From assembly GCA_945910005.1 (NCBI GenBank), contig OX246748.1, forward strand, positions 10,818,049 through 10,882,048: a stretch of 64,000 nt of DNA, written 5' to 3'. Positions 1 to 9,990 of this stretch are shown piece by piece. The first letter of the stretch is position 1. Each line of letters begins with the position of its first letter. The notes beneath the pieces were generated by a model. That model searched no databases. It was not told where the DNA came from and worked only from the letters and a program-made list of their open reading frames with translations. The position numbers and the translations under genes were made by a program. Source of the stretch: Isoperla grammatica. Its lineage: Eukaryota > Arthropoda > Insecta > Plecoptera > Perlodidae.

Positions 1-500
1 ACTTACAATTTCCAATTTTTTTTTTTAATTTTAATTTTTATTACCTAACTCTTTAATGAGTGACGCTACACTCTCCAAAAAGTGCTTAAATTCAATTTGT
101 ATAGGCTACAAGGTTTTTATTTTTTTATGATTACTTCACTTTTCTATCCAAGGTAGAACTGAAAACCATCTATTTTGAAAAAACTCAACGTTTCCGTACG
201 TTTAATGGCGTCAGACAGATTGGGCACTAACGGTGTGGTACCTATTTGCGGTGGTAAGGCCAGAAATAAAGGCACGTGATTATTGTGGTACCACTTGTGG
301 TACGAGCGCCGGTAGCGTCGGTTTCCACAGACGGAGGTGAGTTGGGGCGTCGCTAATTTCCTGTAACGAAAATTTTGCACATTTGTCAGGTTTTTATTTT
401 TACGTTTAAGAGAAAACGGTGTGAGATAGAATTTTTCGGTCTTCGTTTTTTTCTTACCTTGATCATTTTTTTTTTAAAAATTTTAAAATGTTTTTTAAAC
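1..500 (+). repeat. Diverged macrosatellite monomer fragment
   Basis: Diverged copy of the first third of the monomer that forms the array at 9991-20850. Shared landmarks in the same order are GACGCTAC near 62, a GTGCTTAAATTC-like block, GGTGTGGTACC near 233, GAGCGCCGGTAGCGTCGG near 304, GGTGAG...GGCGTCGC near 335 and AACGGTGTGAGATAGAATTTTT near 415. Divergence is much higher than between array monomers, so this is an old solitary copy or the edge of another array beyond the window. No gene is seen in it. Confidence 0.65.
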
Positions 501-1824
501 ATATCCAGTATAGGAGTATGTGTAACTGGTGAGTCTTTTCAGTTAAGCGATTTTTTTTTAGTGCAAAATGTGTTCTCTCGATTCGTATTCAATTAATAAT
601 TCCTGAGTCTTGATCAGTTTAATAATTAGTTGATCAGAATAATATCCAATGGAACATGTTATATAATATTATATACAACAAAGCTATTACTATGCAATGT
701 GTTGGTCGATGTACATTTATGTTTATTATTAACATTATATCATAGACTTATAATTGCAATTACTATTATAAGTCCATGATTATATTATTATGTTATGATT
801 ACGATATATACATAAGTCGGTACTCGGAACACAATTCTAGATCACGTGGGTGCTAGAAAAGTTGTAGAGTATTAAATATTAGTTTCGTCAAGTTCAGTGT
901 TGAATACGTACCTCACCATGACCTTCGAATAGCTTACTCCGTGATTAGACAGATGGCGCCACAAGGTACTTCTTCAAGTCAGGTTGAAATTATTGATTTT
1001 TGTCTAGCCGGCTTTATTTGTTTACAGACAAACTGTTCGTTTCCTCCCAAGTCGGTTAACGGTTTCACGTTTTCTAGGTCAGGGCCTACGGAGTGTGGTT
1101 GTATAGGATTTTATTATAGGGTCTTAATAAAGAATTAAAAATATAGTAAGGGGATGACTCATTGACCATTCATGTGATTTGATTACGTGAGTGTACTCGA
1201 CAAATATGATCATATGACGTCGGGGGGAGTTGGGTGAGCGGTAGGTGGTAGTGGTAGGAGGTAGTAGGTGGGCGGGGTAGAAATGTGAAAGACCACGTGC
1301 TCAAGACAACGCATCACAGATAACGACTGACTCTCCAGACATTCCGATACTCGACTCACAGCAGTGCAGCCAGGTAAGCTCTTACACTATTTCTTGTTAT
1401 GGCAACGTATTACGCTATCATAAACTATACTATATTATGTATTGATTGTTAATTGTAATAACTAATAATGTACTGGTGGCTGGCCGCTCCCTGACCCGAC
1501 TTATGCATGGAAGAATACATAGCTTGCTACATTGTTGGACTAAGCATATGCAATTATTTGTTTGCACCTTTCACTATCTTTCTCTCTCAGCATCTTTCAA
1601 TTTCAATTTCAATTTGAAATTGAAAGATGCTGATGCTATAATCGTTTGGTAGTCGAATGTAACGTGGGATGATTCAGAGATGTTCAAAGCTCTAAACATT
1701 CGGGCCCTATAAATGCTTCGTTGTTATGGACGCTCTAAAGACAATTTCCTAAGTTAAAAACCCAGCGCGAACCGTGAATCGAATCCTGGACCTTCTGCAT
1801 TTGAAGGAGGAATAAACCCACTTT
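501..1824. other. Gene-poor AT-rich stretch with minor signals
   Basis: No coding region is supported. Three small things are visible. A minus-strand fragment of the dispersed tail-i sequence (TACTCGACAAATATGATCATATGACGTCG-like) lies near 1192-1222. A GC-richer segment at 1290-1373 ends in CAG followed by GTAAGCT, a good splice-donor shape, so an untranslated first exon on the plus strand is possible. A perfect 19-bp hairpin lies at 1588-1632. The segment 1755-1800 contains a weak minus-strand box-B-like string. Confidence 0.4.
1588..1632. repeat. Perfect hairpin, 19-bp arms
   Basis: Arms CAGCATCTTTCAATTTCAA and its exact reverse complement are separated by 7 bases. The arms contain short TTTCAA repeats. 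No known element or factor site is recognised. Confidence 0.8.
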
Positions 1825-1827
1825 CCG

Positions 1828-2042
1828 TCCTCGGTAGCTCATGCGGTTGGGGCTTGGGTAGGTCCTAACGTTCGCCACCAAGAGACATGGGTTCGAATCC
1901 CGCATAAGGCATGGGTTTTTGTTGTCCCACATCTTCATCTTTCACCCCTCATCGTCTCGAATAGCATCATTGCCAGTGGCAACAGTAGAGACGGAAAGCG
2001 AAAAGAATCATCATTATCATCATCATCATCATCATCATCATT
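1828..2042 (+). mobile_element. tRNA-derived SINE, family B, copy 1
   Basis: A tRNA-like head with pol III promoter boxes on the plus strand: box A like GGTAGCTCATGCGGTTGG near 1832 and box B GGGTTCGAATCCCGC near 1889. It is followed by an unrelated body (CATCTTCATCTTTCACCCC) and a (CAT)n/(ATC)n tail at about 2010-2042. The same head-body order recurs at 33481-33655, which marks it as a dispersed family. The anticodon arm does not fold as a normal tRNA, so this is not an active tRNA gene. Confidence 0.7.
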
Positions 2043-2443
2043 ACAATAACATGTAAATACCGTTTTCTAGTATTTTGTAGCATCGTTTTTGCTATAAAAA
2101 ACAAGAGAATAACGTTAACTCACATTTTTATTTTTGAATTATGCGATACTATTAAAATAAAGTAAGTTGCATTTATAATAAACAAAGTATAATTAAACTA
2201 ATGGTGATGAAAGTGAGCCGGAGAGCTGCGGTACTTTTTTTAATACCGGAGGCGAGCTCCGGTACTTGTTTACATTTTGTTGTACAGTGTACACACACCA
2301 AATCATAGCGATTCCTAACTTGTATATATATGTTTAAAAATGCCAGAAATAACATTTCAAAATATAAACAATGGAAAATAAACCTAAAAGTGGTTATTGT
2401 TTAGCTAAACGCACAAGCACCACTGATAACAGTTATTGCCGTA
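2043..2443. other. No gene seen
   Basis: AT-rich sequence. A short inverted pair, GAGCCGGAGAGCTGCGGTAC and GGCGAGCTCCGGTAC, lies at about 2215-2263. Nothing else is supported. Confidence 0.4.
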
Positions 2444-2725
2444 AAGAAGCTGTAAACTTCTTTTTTTTTTAACTGAGTCCACGGAAAACTGGCTTAGAAA
2501 AGAGTTTGTTGTTGAACACTAAAAACTACACTTTGTTGTCTATTTAAGCCTTTAGTAAGAAGCTGTCAACTTAAGTTTTTTTTTAACTGAGTCCACGGAA
2601 AACTGGCTAAGTAAAGAGTTTGTTGTTGAACACTAAAAACTACACAATGTTGTCTATTTAAACCTTTAATAAGAAGCTGTAAACTTTTTTTTTTAACTGA
2701 GTCCACGGAAAACTGGCTTAAATGC
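2444..2725. repeat. Tandem repeat, about 113-bp period, 2.4 copies
   Basis: The block AAGAAGCTGTAAAC, then a T-run, then AACTGAGTCCACGGAAAACT recurs at about 2444, 2558 and 2670. The intervening TTGTTGTTGAACACTAAAAAC and TTGTCTATTTAA are also repeated. The copies differ by a few bases and by T-run length. Confidence 0.85.
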
Positions 2726-3350
2726 CCGGTTCCACCAAAGTATTTAACTCAGCAGTTAGTATTAAACTGTTCCATCACCAACTTGTGATAACAAATATTT
2801 TTTCATGTCTTAAAAATATTTAACGGCATATATTGTTGTATTTCAGTATTTAGTAATAAATAAGCATGTCAGTTTTATAATAACAATAAAAAATAATACT
2901 ATTATAACATGCATTCACACTAATTACAATGACAAGTAACAAAATATTACCAGACAGTTAAATCAACACGATTTCTTCAGGTTGGCATTTTCCTCATATT
3001 GTGATCAGTCTTTTGTTGAACATTATTGGATATTTTAAAAAAAATATACAGAAAGCCATGATCAGAGTTTTTCATGTCAAAATAAAACCAAATACCTTAC
3101 TGTTATTGTAAGGTATTTGATAAAACCATGCTCTTCGTCGGTTTCGTACAACAATAGCCAGTGAAGCAAAGCAGTGTAGCAAAATGCAATAGGGTATGTT
3201 CTAATGGATCGGAATTGGTGCGTTTTGAAACAACCGAAAAACAGTTCCTGTATTGTTGCTTTCTAAAATGCTTGCTTAGCGTATCTAGCGTAACGTTATT
3301 TTCCGCTAATCTAGCGAAGCTAGCAGCTGAATTATGGCACGCCACTATGA
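2726..3350. other. Gene-poor stretch before the hAT-type element
   Basis: AT-rich, with a short hairpin at 3094-3120 (AATACCTTAC and GTAAGGTATT). Open frames on both strands at 3103-3409 overlap each other and run into the transposon end, so neither is taken as a gene. The 13-mer AAGCTAGCAGCTG at about 3318 recurs at about 4199 near the other transposon end. Confidence 0.4.
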
Positions 3351-3419
3351 CAGTGGTTCCCAAACTGGGGCCTAAGAACATGTCACATGCGGTCCGCGAA
3401 ATTGAGTAAAAATTAATGC

Positions 3420-3912
3420 GTTAAAAATAATAAACTTTTATTTGTATTATTTAATATATGACATTTCCACTTGGTTTGATTTTTTCTCAATTATTTTTTC
3501 TTGTTCTGATTTTTTTTATATAGTACAGTAGTTTGTTTTGTTTTTGTTGTTAGTGTTAATGCATAAAAAATAATATACTTTTATTTGTATTATTTAATAT
3601 ATTACATTTCCACTTGATTTGATTTTTTCTCAATTATTTTTTCTTGTTCTGATTTTTTTATTTAGTACAGTACATGAGGGAAGCGTCAGGCATGGCCAGC
3701 CGGCTTCGATGTACCTAGGGGCCAGAACATGATGGGATTAATTTCCTATCCCCTACCCGACTTCATTGTTGGACACAGGGAGCAGATATGTATATAAAAA
3801 AAATAGTACAGTAGTTTGTTTTGTTTTTGTTGTTAGTGTTATTTATGATTAGTCTAGATTTATTTAAGGACCTCCTTTGTAAATCAGTTTTTATAACTGA
3901 ATAGGATAGACA

Positions 3913-3944
<32 letters not shown>

Positions 3945-3946
3945 AT
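3420..3946 (+). mobile_element. Non-LTR retrotransposon 3' end with (AAAT)n tail, copy 1
   Basis: The terminal block GGACCTCCTTTGTAAATCAG, then AACTGAATAGGATAGACATTAAATAAAT, ends in (AAAT)n. It is found again in reverse orientation at 33655-33870. In this copy the upstream block (CTCAATTATTTTTTCTTGTTCTGATTTTTTT, then AGTACAGTAGTTTG) is tandemly duplicated with a period of about 135-140 bp at 3450-3675. A 3'-UTR followed by a simple-repeat tail is typical of LINE insertions. Confidence 0.65.
3676..3800. repeat. About 125-bp insertion inside the LINE tail
   Basis: The repeated string TAGTACAGTA is interrupted by a GC-richer block starting near CATGAGGGAAGCGTCAGG and ending near ATGTATATAAAAAAAATAG, after which TAGTACAGTAGTTTG resumes. 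The flanking TAGTACAGTA is therefore duplicated around the insert. The insert family is not recognised. Confidence 0.45.
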
Positions 3947-4363
3947 GAATATATATATAAGTAAATAATTAAATAAATACGTAGCTTTATATCCATGTTT
4001 TATTTCATGCGGTTCAATTCACATCCGATTCCATAAAATATGGTGAGAAATTAAATTGTGTTTGATGGGCACGAGAGGGGTCGGTAAGCGTAATAATAAA
4101 CTGACTATAATAATTGACTGTAAAATAAGTACAAACAAATGTTAACGAAGGTAGTATAACATTTTTTAAATCTGCAAATTTCAAAAAACGAAATTAGGAA
4201 AGCTAGCAGCTGTGGGCTACACAATTTACTAAGGTTTGGGAACCTCTGGAAAATATTGTTCTCTATTTGTTTCAGAAGAGCACTCCAGCTGTTATCTGAA
4301 TACAGCGCAGCAGACAATCTCCCTGCCAGCCCAGCGGATTCCAGACACTAGGCTGACTCACTG

Positions 4364-4548
4364 ATAAGCTGACAGTAATGCTACGTTTACAGCTACGCGT
4401 TGCGAGCGAAGCGAGGGCGCGAGCTCCAATCAGCGGCCGAGTTTCATGCAAAGAAGTCAATAGTGTCACGCAAACTCGGCCGCTGATTGGAGCTCGCGCC
4501 CTCGCTTCGCTCACAACGCGTAGCTGTAAACGTAGCAATAAGCTGACA
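4364..4548. mobile_element. Palindromic MITE, GCGTTGCGAGCGAAG family, copy 1
   Basis: Nearly the whole element is an inverted repeat. Arms begin TGCTACGTTTACAGCTACGC and are about 68 bp long, with a centre of about 25 bp at about 4446-4472. The 11-mer ATAAGCTGACA is present directly repeated at 4364-4374 and 4538-4548, a plausible target-site duplication. A duplication of 9-11 bp would fit a Mutator-like element. A second copy lies at 56426-56577. There is no coding capacity. Confidence 0.85.
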
Positions 4549-4770
4549 CCGACTCTTGTACGAGGTATGTTTCTATTTCAACGGAATGGGAAGTCTCACA
4601 ATTAAAACCTGACGAAATTCACGTATTCGATAAACATAGCACAGAAATATTCGAATTGGAGACTTTTTGTTCGTATCGTAAAAATGTATTCAATATAATA
4701 TTTTTAGAATGATACGGGGCAAAAATCATTATATATATATTTGTTTAAGGATAAAAACAATATTAAATTT
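4549..4770. other. No gene seen
   Basis: AT-rich spacer between two transposable elements, with nothing recognisable. Confidence 0.4.
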
Positions 4771-4810
4771 AGGGCCAGTCTCACAATCTCCTAACAAGAA
4801 AGTTATATGT

Positions 4811-5458
4811 AGCAACCTCGGGCTAGGTCAGGAGGTGGATGGGTGACCACTCACCTGAAACACTAGTTACCGTTGGTTAGAGCAGATTGGAGGGTTCGAA
4901 AGCTTGTGTAACAGCTTCGTTCTTCTCGTCAACTGCTCGGCAGTCCAGGTTAGTGGAGGAACCTATATGACTGGTCAAAGTTACACCGTCCTTTCGGATG
5001 GGACGTAATAATAATAATAATTTTTGTAGGAATACCCGTTCTAGGGTGCACACCAGCTTTACCTGATGTGCCCCTCTTCAGGTGACTAACTAGGTTATTA
5101 AGGTGTTTGGATAGTTGGGAAGGATTGTCCGAGGGCTGATAGTATGACTCAATCCCAGCATTCGCTTTTACGACTGAGGAAAACCTCGGAAAAAACCTTC
5201 AGTCAGGACTGCCGGTGGCCGGAATCGAACCGGCGACCTCCCGAATTAGAGTCTCGCGTCTTACCGCTGAGCCACCTCTATCGGTGATGGCTAGTAAAGC
5301 CGATGGTCCCCTTGGTACTTTTCGACAGGAGTAGGCTACGTGCCGGTACCAGGCTTCCCCTCCTCCCTTCCTCATTATCATTCATCCAATCATCACTCAT
5401 CAGGCTAAAGAGGGCATTGTGCCCTACACTGGCCTTAATAACAATAAAATAAATAAAA
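4811..5458 (+). mobile_element. 5S rRNA-derived SINE, copy 1, itself interrupted
   Basis: The head AGCAACCTCGGGCTAG, then AGGTGGATGGGTGACC, closely follows the internal control region of 5S rRNA (box A, intermediate element GGATGGGTGACC, box C). SINEs with a 5S head are known as the SINE3 class. The body continues through CCGTTGGTTAGAGCAGATTG, GGGTTCGAAAG and GACTGGTCAAAG, and the 3' part through AAAGAGGGCATTGTGCCCTA, ending in an A/T-rich AATAAAATAAAT tail. The 11-bp target-site duplication TATATGTAGCA flanks it. A second SINE interrupts it at about 5008-5290. Confidence 0.85.
5008..5290 (-). mobile_element. tRNA-derived SINE, family A, copy 1
   Basis: Read on the minus strand, the head has box A TGGCTCAGCGGTAAGACG and box B GCCGGTTCGATTCCGGCC, both close to the pol III consensus (TRGCNNAGYNGG and GGTTCGANTCC). 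A body with GTTTTCCTCAGTCGTAAAAG follows, and a (TTA)n tail lies at 5008-5024. It sits inside the 5S-derived SINE, between GGATGGGACG and AAGCCGATGG, which are adjacent in the uninterrupted copy at 55281-55637. The tRNA part is nearly complete, but the long body makes it a SINE rather than a gene. Confidence 0.85.
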
Positions 5459-5586
5459 TATATGTAGCATTTAAGCTATTAGAAGGATTGATTTTGATGA
5501 TGATTTTGATTGGTGGTTACCATAGAGACAACAAAGCTATTCGACGAATAAATAGATTTATTGGGACATTGTAACAATGGACCTTA

Positions 5587-6828
5587 GATAAATTATTGAG
5601 ATAATCCCGAACTGTAATATTACTGAGAATGTTTCACAATATTGAACTAGTGAATAACAACTAACCAGTGGTTTTCGTAAGGGCTGCCTTGATTTAGAAA
5701 ATAAAAAAACGGGACATTATAATTTATTCCCGGTACTCAAAAAATCAGGAGGCACGTGGTGTGTATTGTGTATGTGTGCAAATAACTATCAATATTGTAA
5801 TTGTTATAAGTTTTTTAAATGTGTTATTGTTTAGCTGATACAAAAACCAAATTCCGCGTAAGAATTTATTTTTCGAAATTTTGAAGAGTTCTCAAGCCTA
5901 TCAATAAAATATCGTTATGTGTTGCTAATATTACGAGCTACCCGAAGTGGGGATACTATTGTAATTTGTTACATTATTGCTTTGTTTTTATTCTGCTTAA
6001 TTCCCCCCCACCACGCTTATACTTGGATAGAGCTGAGTTGATTTTATTTAGCTTATTGCTTGCTTAATTTATTGATTTATACCAGTTCAAGCCATTACAA
6101 CACTCTCTCTGAGGCGACGAATCAGGCAGAGCATCTGCCAGGTTTAAATCCACATTGGGAGATCGATAGTTTTTTTCTATGTTAATATTCTACAACTTAC
6201 AACAACTTATAACAGCTGTTCTTATAAACAACTACTTATGAACAACCACAAAAAAAACATATCAACTTACAACATAACAATTAAAACGTAAAAATGAGCA
6301 ATTGAACAAGTTACTGGATTTATCTAAATAATAAGTACAAACAGACTTTAAAAGTAAGAATGTATCTGGATGAAGTGGAGCACGGAGAGGAATACCGCTC
6401 ATATACGCGCGGACTTAAAGAATTAATATCTGACAATAATGAGTGTGAATACAAATTTCAGTGAGGTACATGGTTAATGGTTTAATAGAAAATATCAATT
6501 CAGGAAATATACAAATATAACAAATATAACCCTTCATGCTTTCATCTTGCACGCCAATAATAGTGCATGCAGAGTAAAGTTAATAACCTTGTTTACAAAA
6601 TATTGTCTTTTCTTATTTTCGAAGATTGTATAAGACCCCCCTTCAGGTTTACCATTGTATTAGTAAATTTCAGTTATTAATCTACTTATGGATGTTCCCT
6701 TTCATTTGGCACACCATCAGAAACTAGAGTTCATTGCAATTTTAAGAATTTATTTTTCGTATTTAATTTTATTTATGTTTTATTTATTATTTACGTATTT
6801 ATTTTTGTATCGTTTTCTTTTTTTTTTT
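5587..6828. other. No gene seen
   Basis: AT-rich sequence with many stops in all frames and a short C-run near 6003. Nothing is recognised. The open frame running from 6688 into the tetranucleotide repeat is an artefact of (TTTA)n, which has no stop in one strand. Confidence 0.45.
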
Positions 6829-7484
<656 letters not shown>

Positions 7485-7498
7485 AGTTACTTACTTAC

Positions 7499-7548
<50 letters not shown>
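7485..7548. repeat. (TTAC)n microsatellite joined to (TTTA)n
   Basis: About 15 copies of TTAC directly abut the (TTTA)n array, with one interruption near 7498. The complementary AAGT/AGTA motif recurs at 44692-44820 and in the presumed 3' tail region of the retrotransposon near 50120-50145. Confidence 0.95.
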
Positions 7549-8182
7549 ATCTTTGCAAACCTGTACTAAGATAGAACCTTGGCTTACAAAGTATAAATAC
7601 CCAGAATTAAAAGCGATTGAACCGACCCCTTTCATGCAATACAATTCTAATAATTCTAAAGCTCCCGTTGCTGTAGAGCGTTAAGAGCGACGCGTTAGCT
7701 GCGTTTCGTGCGTTGCTCGCGTCGAAGTGTTTGCCGTAGCGCGATCTTTGGTAGGCGTAGCGCGAGCCGCGAAACAACATGACACATGTTATACATTTCC
7801 ATAACATAAATGTATCTGTTATGGAAGACTATAATCTAGCTGTTTACAAATACAATTTTGCTATATAGCAAAGACAAATTGCAGCTCTTGTTTACCTCGA
7901 AATGTGGAAGAAAAAATGTTGTTTGTAGGTTATAGATTTCGTCATCGATCATAGCACGGAAAATAAACAAGTTTTGCATTGTTGCATGGTTTCTAATCTA
8001 ATCTAATCTTATTTGCTTATTGGCCATGATTTGAGCTTTTCAGCTCTAGTTACACAGCATTTATATATTACACACCACTACCAACGCCGTGGCTGACGTC
8101 GCTAGCGCGGCTGAAACACCAAACTCGCTATCAGATTTGTCGACGCGCCTGACGCGTCTAACGCGTCGCTCCAAACGCTTAA
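7549..8182. other. No gene seen; CpG-rich patches
   Basis: Between AT-rich parts lie two CpG-rich patches (about 7660-7775 and 8085-8180) with many GCG/CGC trinucleotides such as GCGTAGCGCGAGCCGCG. They resemble the CpG-rich interior of the adjoining inverted-repeat element and may be decayed relatives of it. Confidence 0.35.
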
Positions 8183-8788
8183 GTGCGTTTACTGCTCAGC
8201 GTTTGGGGCGACTCGGTAGACGCGGCAGACGCGGCAACCAATCAGGGGGCTTGTTTGCTGCGGTAGACGCGACGGCGCCAAACGGGCGACTGACTTGAGC
8301 AGTGTTCAACTTTTCTCTCGCGGTGGACGCGATTTACCCATAGTTCATCACGGTTTGTTTACAGCCGTCATTGCCGTACAATTATTTTTATAGGTTATAA
8401 ACAAGGATAGTTGCTCTTTTGAAGTGTTAATAACTCATCGAATTTATCTATTGACATGCGATGGAAATTAAAATTTGTTCGTTGTCCCCGTACCTCATTC
8501 CTTGGACCAGGTTCCCATAAAACCCTTGCTCTCTCCGTTTTAAATATATAATGGCCGCACATGAAAACGCTTACGTCTTTTAATTTACAATGCATGCATC
8601 AATTTTTCACGCCATAAAAAGAATTCATAATGATACTGTTCCCATTCTTCTTCCATCGCTGAACGTCAAAATCATGAGCTACACCCACTTCGCGCCCTCG
8701 AAACGGCGCTCAGCAGTGAACACTTCGTCGCTCGCAACGCACCTACCACGTCCTCCGCGTCGCCCCAAACGCTGAGCAGTAAACGCAC
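8183..8788. mobile_element. Inverted-repeat element with perfect 30-bp ends
   Basis: Left end 8183-8212 (GTGCGTTTACTGCTCAGCGT, then TTGGGGCGAC) and right end 8759-8788 are exact reverse complements. Weaker pairing continues inward for about 25 bp. The 606-bp interior has no transposase. CpG-rich ends around an AT-rich centre suggest a non-autonomous DNA transposon of unknown superfamily. Confidence 0.75.
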
Positions 8789-9212
8789 CTTTACAGTCAC
8801 GGCACTGGGCAGCTTTACGCTGAAGTATGAATCGCACGATTGAACACGAGACAGTTTGAACCATTTCCGTATCGACCTCCACACTTTGATCCCTTATCTG
8901 TGCTTTGAGGTTAGCCATGTCATGTCATAGTTCCTGCGACATTTTCATAAGTGACAACTGTAAAAAATAGTGATAAAATAAATATAACACTTACCTGATA
9001 ATGCGTGGGTCAGCGTTATGTGTACTTGAACGTTTGCTTTTGCCTTATCAATAAACTCGCAATACGAGCACTTGTATAGAGTTGTTGCAGTCAGCATCTT
9101 TACCATGATTATCACATGACATACCTGAGGTCTGTTCCCACAACCTGAGTAGTATCGCGAGCTAGATCCGATGCTTGTGAAGAAAGATACGAAGCGACCC
9201 TAGCTAATAACA
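8789..9212. other. No gene seen
   Basis: AT-rich sequence with nothing recognised. Confidence 0.4.
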
Positions 9213-9392
9213 AATTTTCGAAGGAATCCCTTTTATAGGGCACTCACCTTATAGGGTGCATTCGCCTCTACAACTGAGGAAAACCTCGGAAAAATTCCTC
9301 AGTTAGAACTGCCGGTGGCCGGAATCGAACCGGCGACTTCCCGAAATAGTCTCGCGTCATACCGCTGAGGTTCACCACTATCGGTGACCCGA
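9213..9392 (-). mobile_element. tRNA-derived SINE, family A, copy 2
   Basis: Same family as 5008-5290. On the minus strand box B GCCGGTTCGATTCCGGCC is intact, while box A is damaged (GAACCTCAGCGGTATGACG). The body GAGGTTTTCCTCAGTTG is shared. The 3' half is shortened and no (TTA)n tail is present. Confidence 0.8.
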
Positions 9393-9830
9393 GCTAGATC
9401 AGATCGCCCAAGATGTATTTGGAGAACACAGCCTCAGTACTCTCAATTTCTACTTGTAATGAATAATGTAATCTTGAGTAAAATGATGCAAATTGTGTAT
9501 AAATAAATGTTGCGTTGCTTCTGTTTCAGGTTGTTGTAAAAGTTGCTCTTACCTTGCTCGCTACTGACAAGATGTTGTATCTCAGCCTTCTGGAATCAAT
9601 GACCTCGCCTGTAGCACCAATCAGATGCTGCTGTACAAAGTACCACGCACTTCCTCAGCGTGATCCAAGCGTGATCCAACGCCAAAATCAACCTCTCCCG
9701 TGTTCAAGCCGAGCATCCCTGAGCCGTGTGGGATTATTCTTTTCAGTGTACTTGTTCAAATCCTGATGTGTTATTTTTTTTTTTTTAAATGATATAAATG
9801 GGTGAATATGGTGGAAAAACAAATTGGGAG
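9393..9830. other. No supported gene; one acceptor-like site
   Basis: A pyrimidine-rich tract GCTTCTGTTTCAG ends near 9530 and has the shape of a splice acceptor, with an open plus-strand frame to 9766. No protein family is recognised in that frame, so I do not call an exon. Confidence 0.25.
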
Positions 9831-9903
9831 TAATGCGTTTTAAACCCCAGACCTCAAGTATTTGAAGCCACGGCGTTACTGCATACGCTATGCCACACGA
9901 TGG
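9831..9903 (-). repeat. tRNA-like module at the left edge of the array
   Basis: Minus strand: a box-A-like part (GTGTGGCATAGCGTATGCAG) and a decayed box B (GGTCTGGGGTTTAAAACGC). Same subtype as 11141-11212 and 20596-20667. It belongs to a partial monomer that begins the array. Confidence 0.6.
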
Positions 9904-9990
9904 AACAGTGTTGCTTAGACACATAGATAAAACACTGGTCTCAACGTATGGGATAGTTTGTTGTATACAGATAGCTCGTCATCACGCCAA

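Larger units (their letters stand above)
3351..4248. mobile_element. Non-autonomous hAT-type element with nested insertion
   Basis: The left end reads CAGTGGTTCCCAAACTGGGG and the right end is the inverse, GTTTGGGAACCTCTG. CAGNGGTTCCCAAAC is a typical hAT-superfamily terminal inverted repeat, and GGTCCGCGAA just inside the left end also fits. No transposase frame is present. The interior is interrupted by a retrotransposon 3' fragment at about 3420-3946. The eight bases outside each end do not match, so no clean target-site duplication is seen. Confidence 0.6.
4771..5586. mobile_element. MITE, GGGCC(A/G)GTC family, interrupted by a SINE
   Basis: The left part (AGGGCCAGTCTCACAATCTC, 4771-4814) and the right part (5459-5586, ending GGGACATTGTAACAATGGACC) match the two halves of the intact copy at 37534-37679. 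The two parts are separated by a 5S-derived SINE flanked by the 11-bp direct repeat TATATGTAGCA at 4804-4814 and 5459-5469. The MITE was therefore here first. Confidence 0.8.

Noticed and set aside
4811..4860. Possible 5S rRNA gene
   Set aside because: Only the internal control region is present; the 5' and 3' stems are missing and the sequence continues into a SINE body repeated at 55281.
5220..5275. Possible functional tRNA gene on the minus strand
   Set aside because: Boxes A and B are excellent, but the sequence continues into a SINE body and repeats at 9213-9392; it also lies nested in another SINE.
9515..9766. Possible exon after the acceptor-like tract near 9530
   Set aside because: One pyrimidine tract and an 83-residue frame without recognisable similarity are too little.
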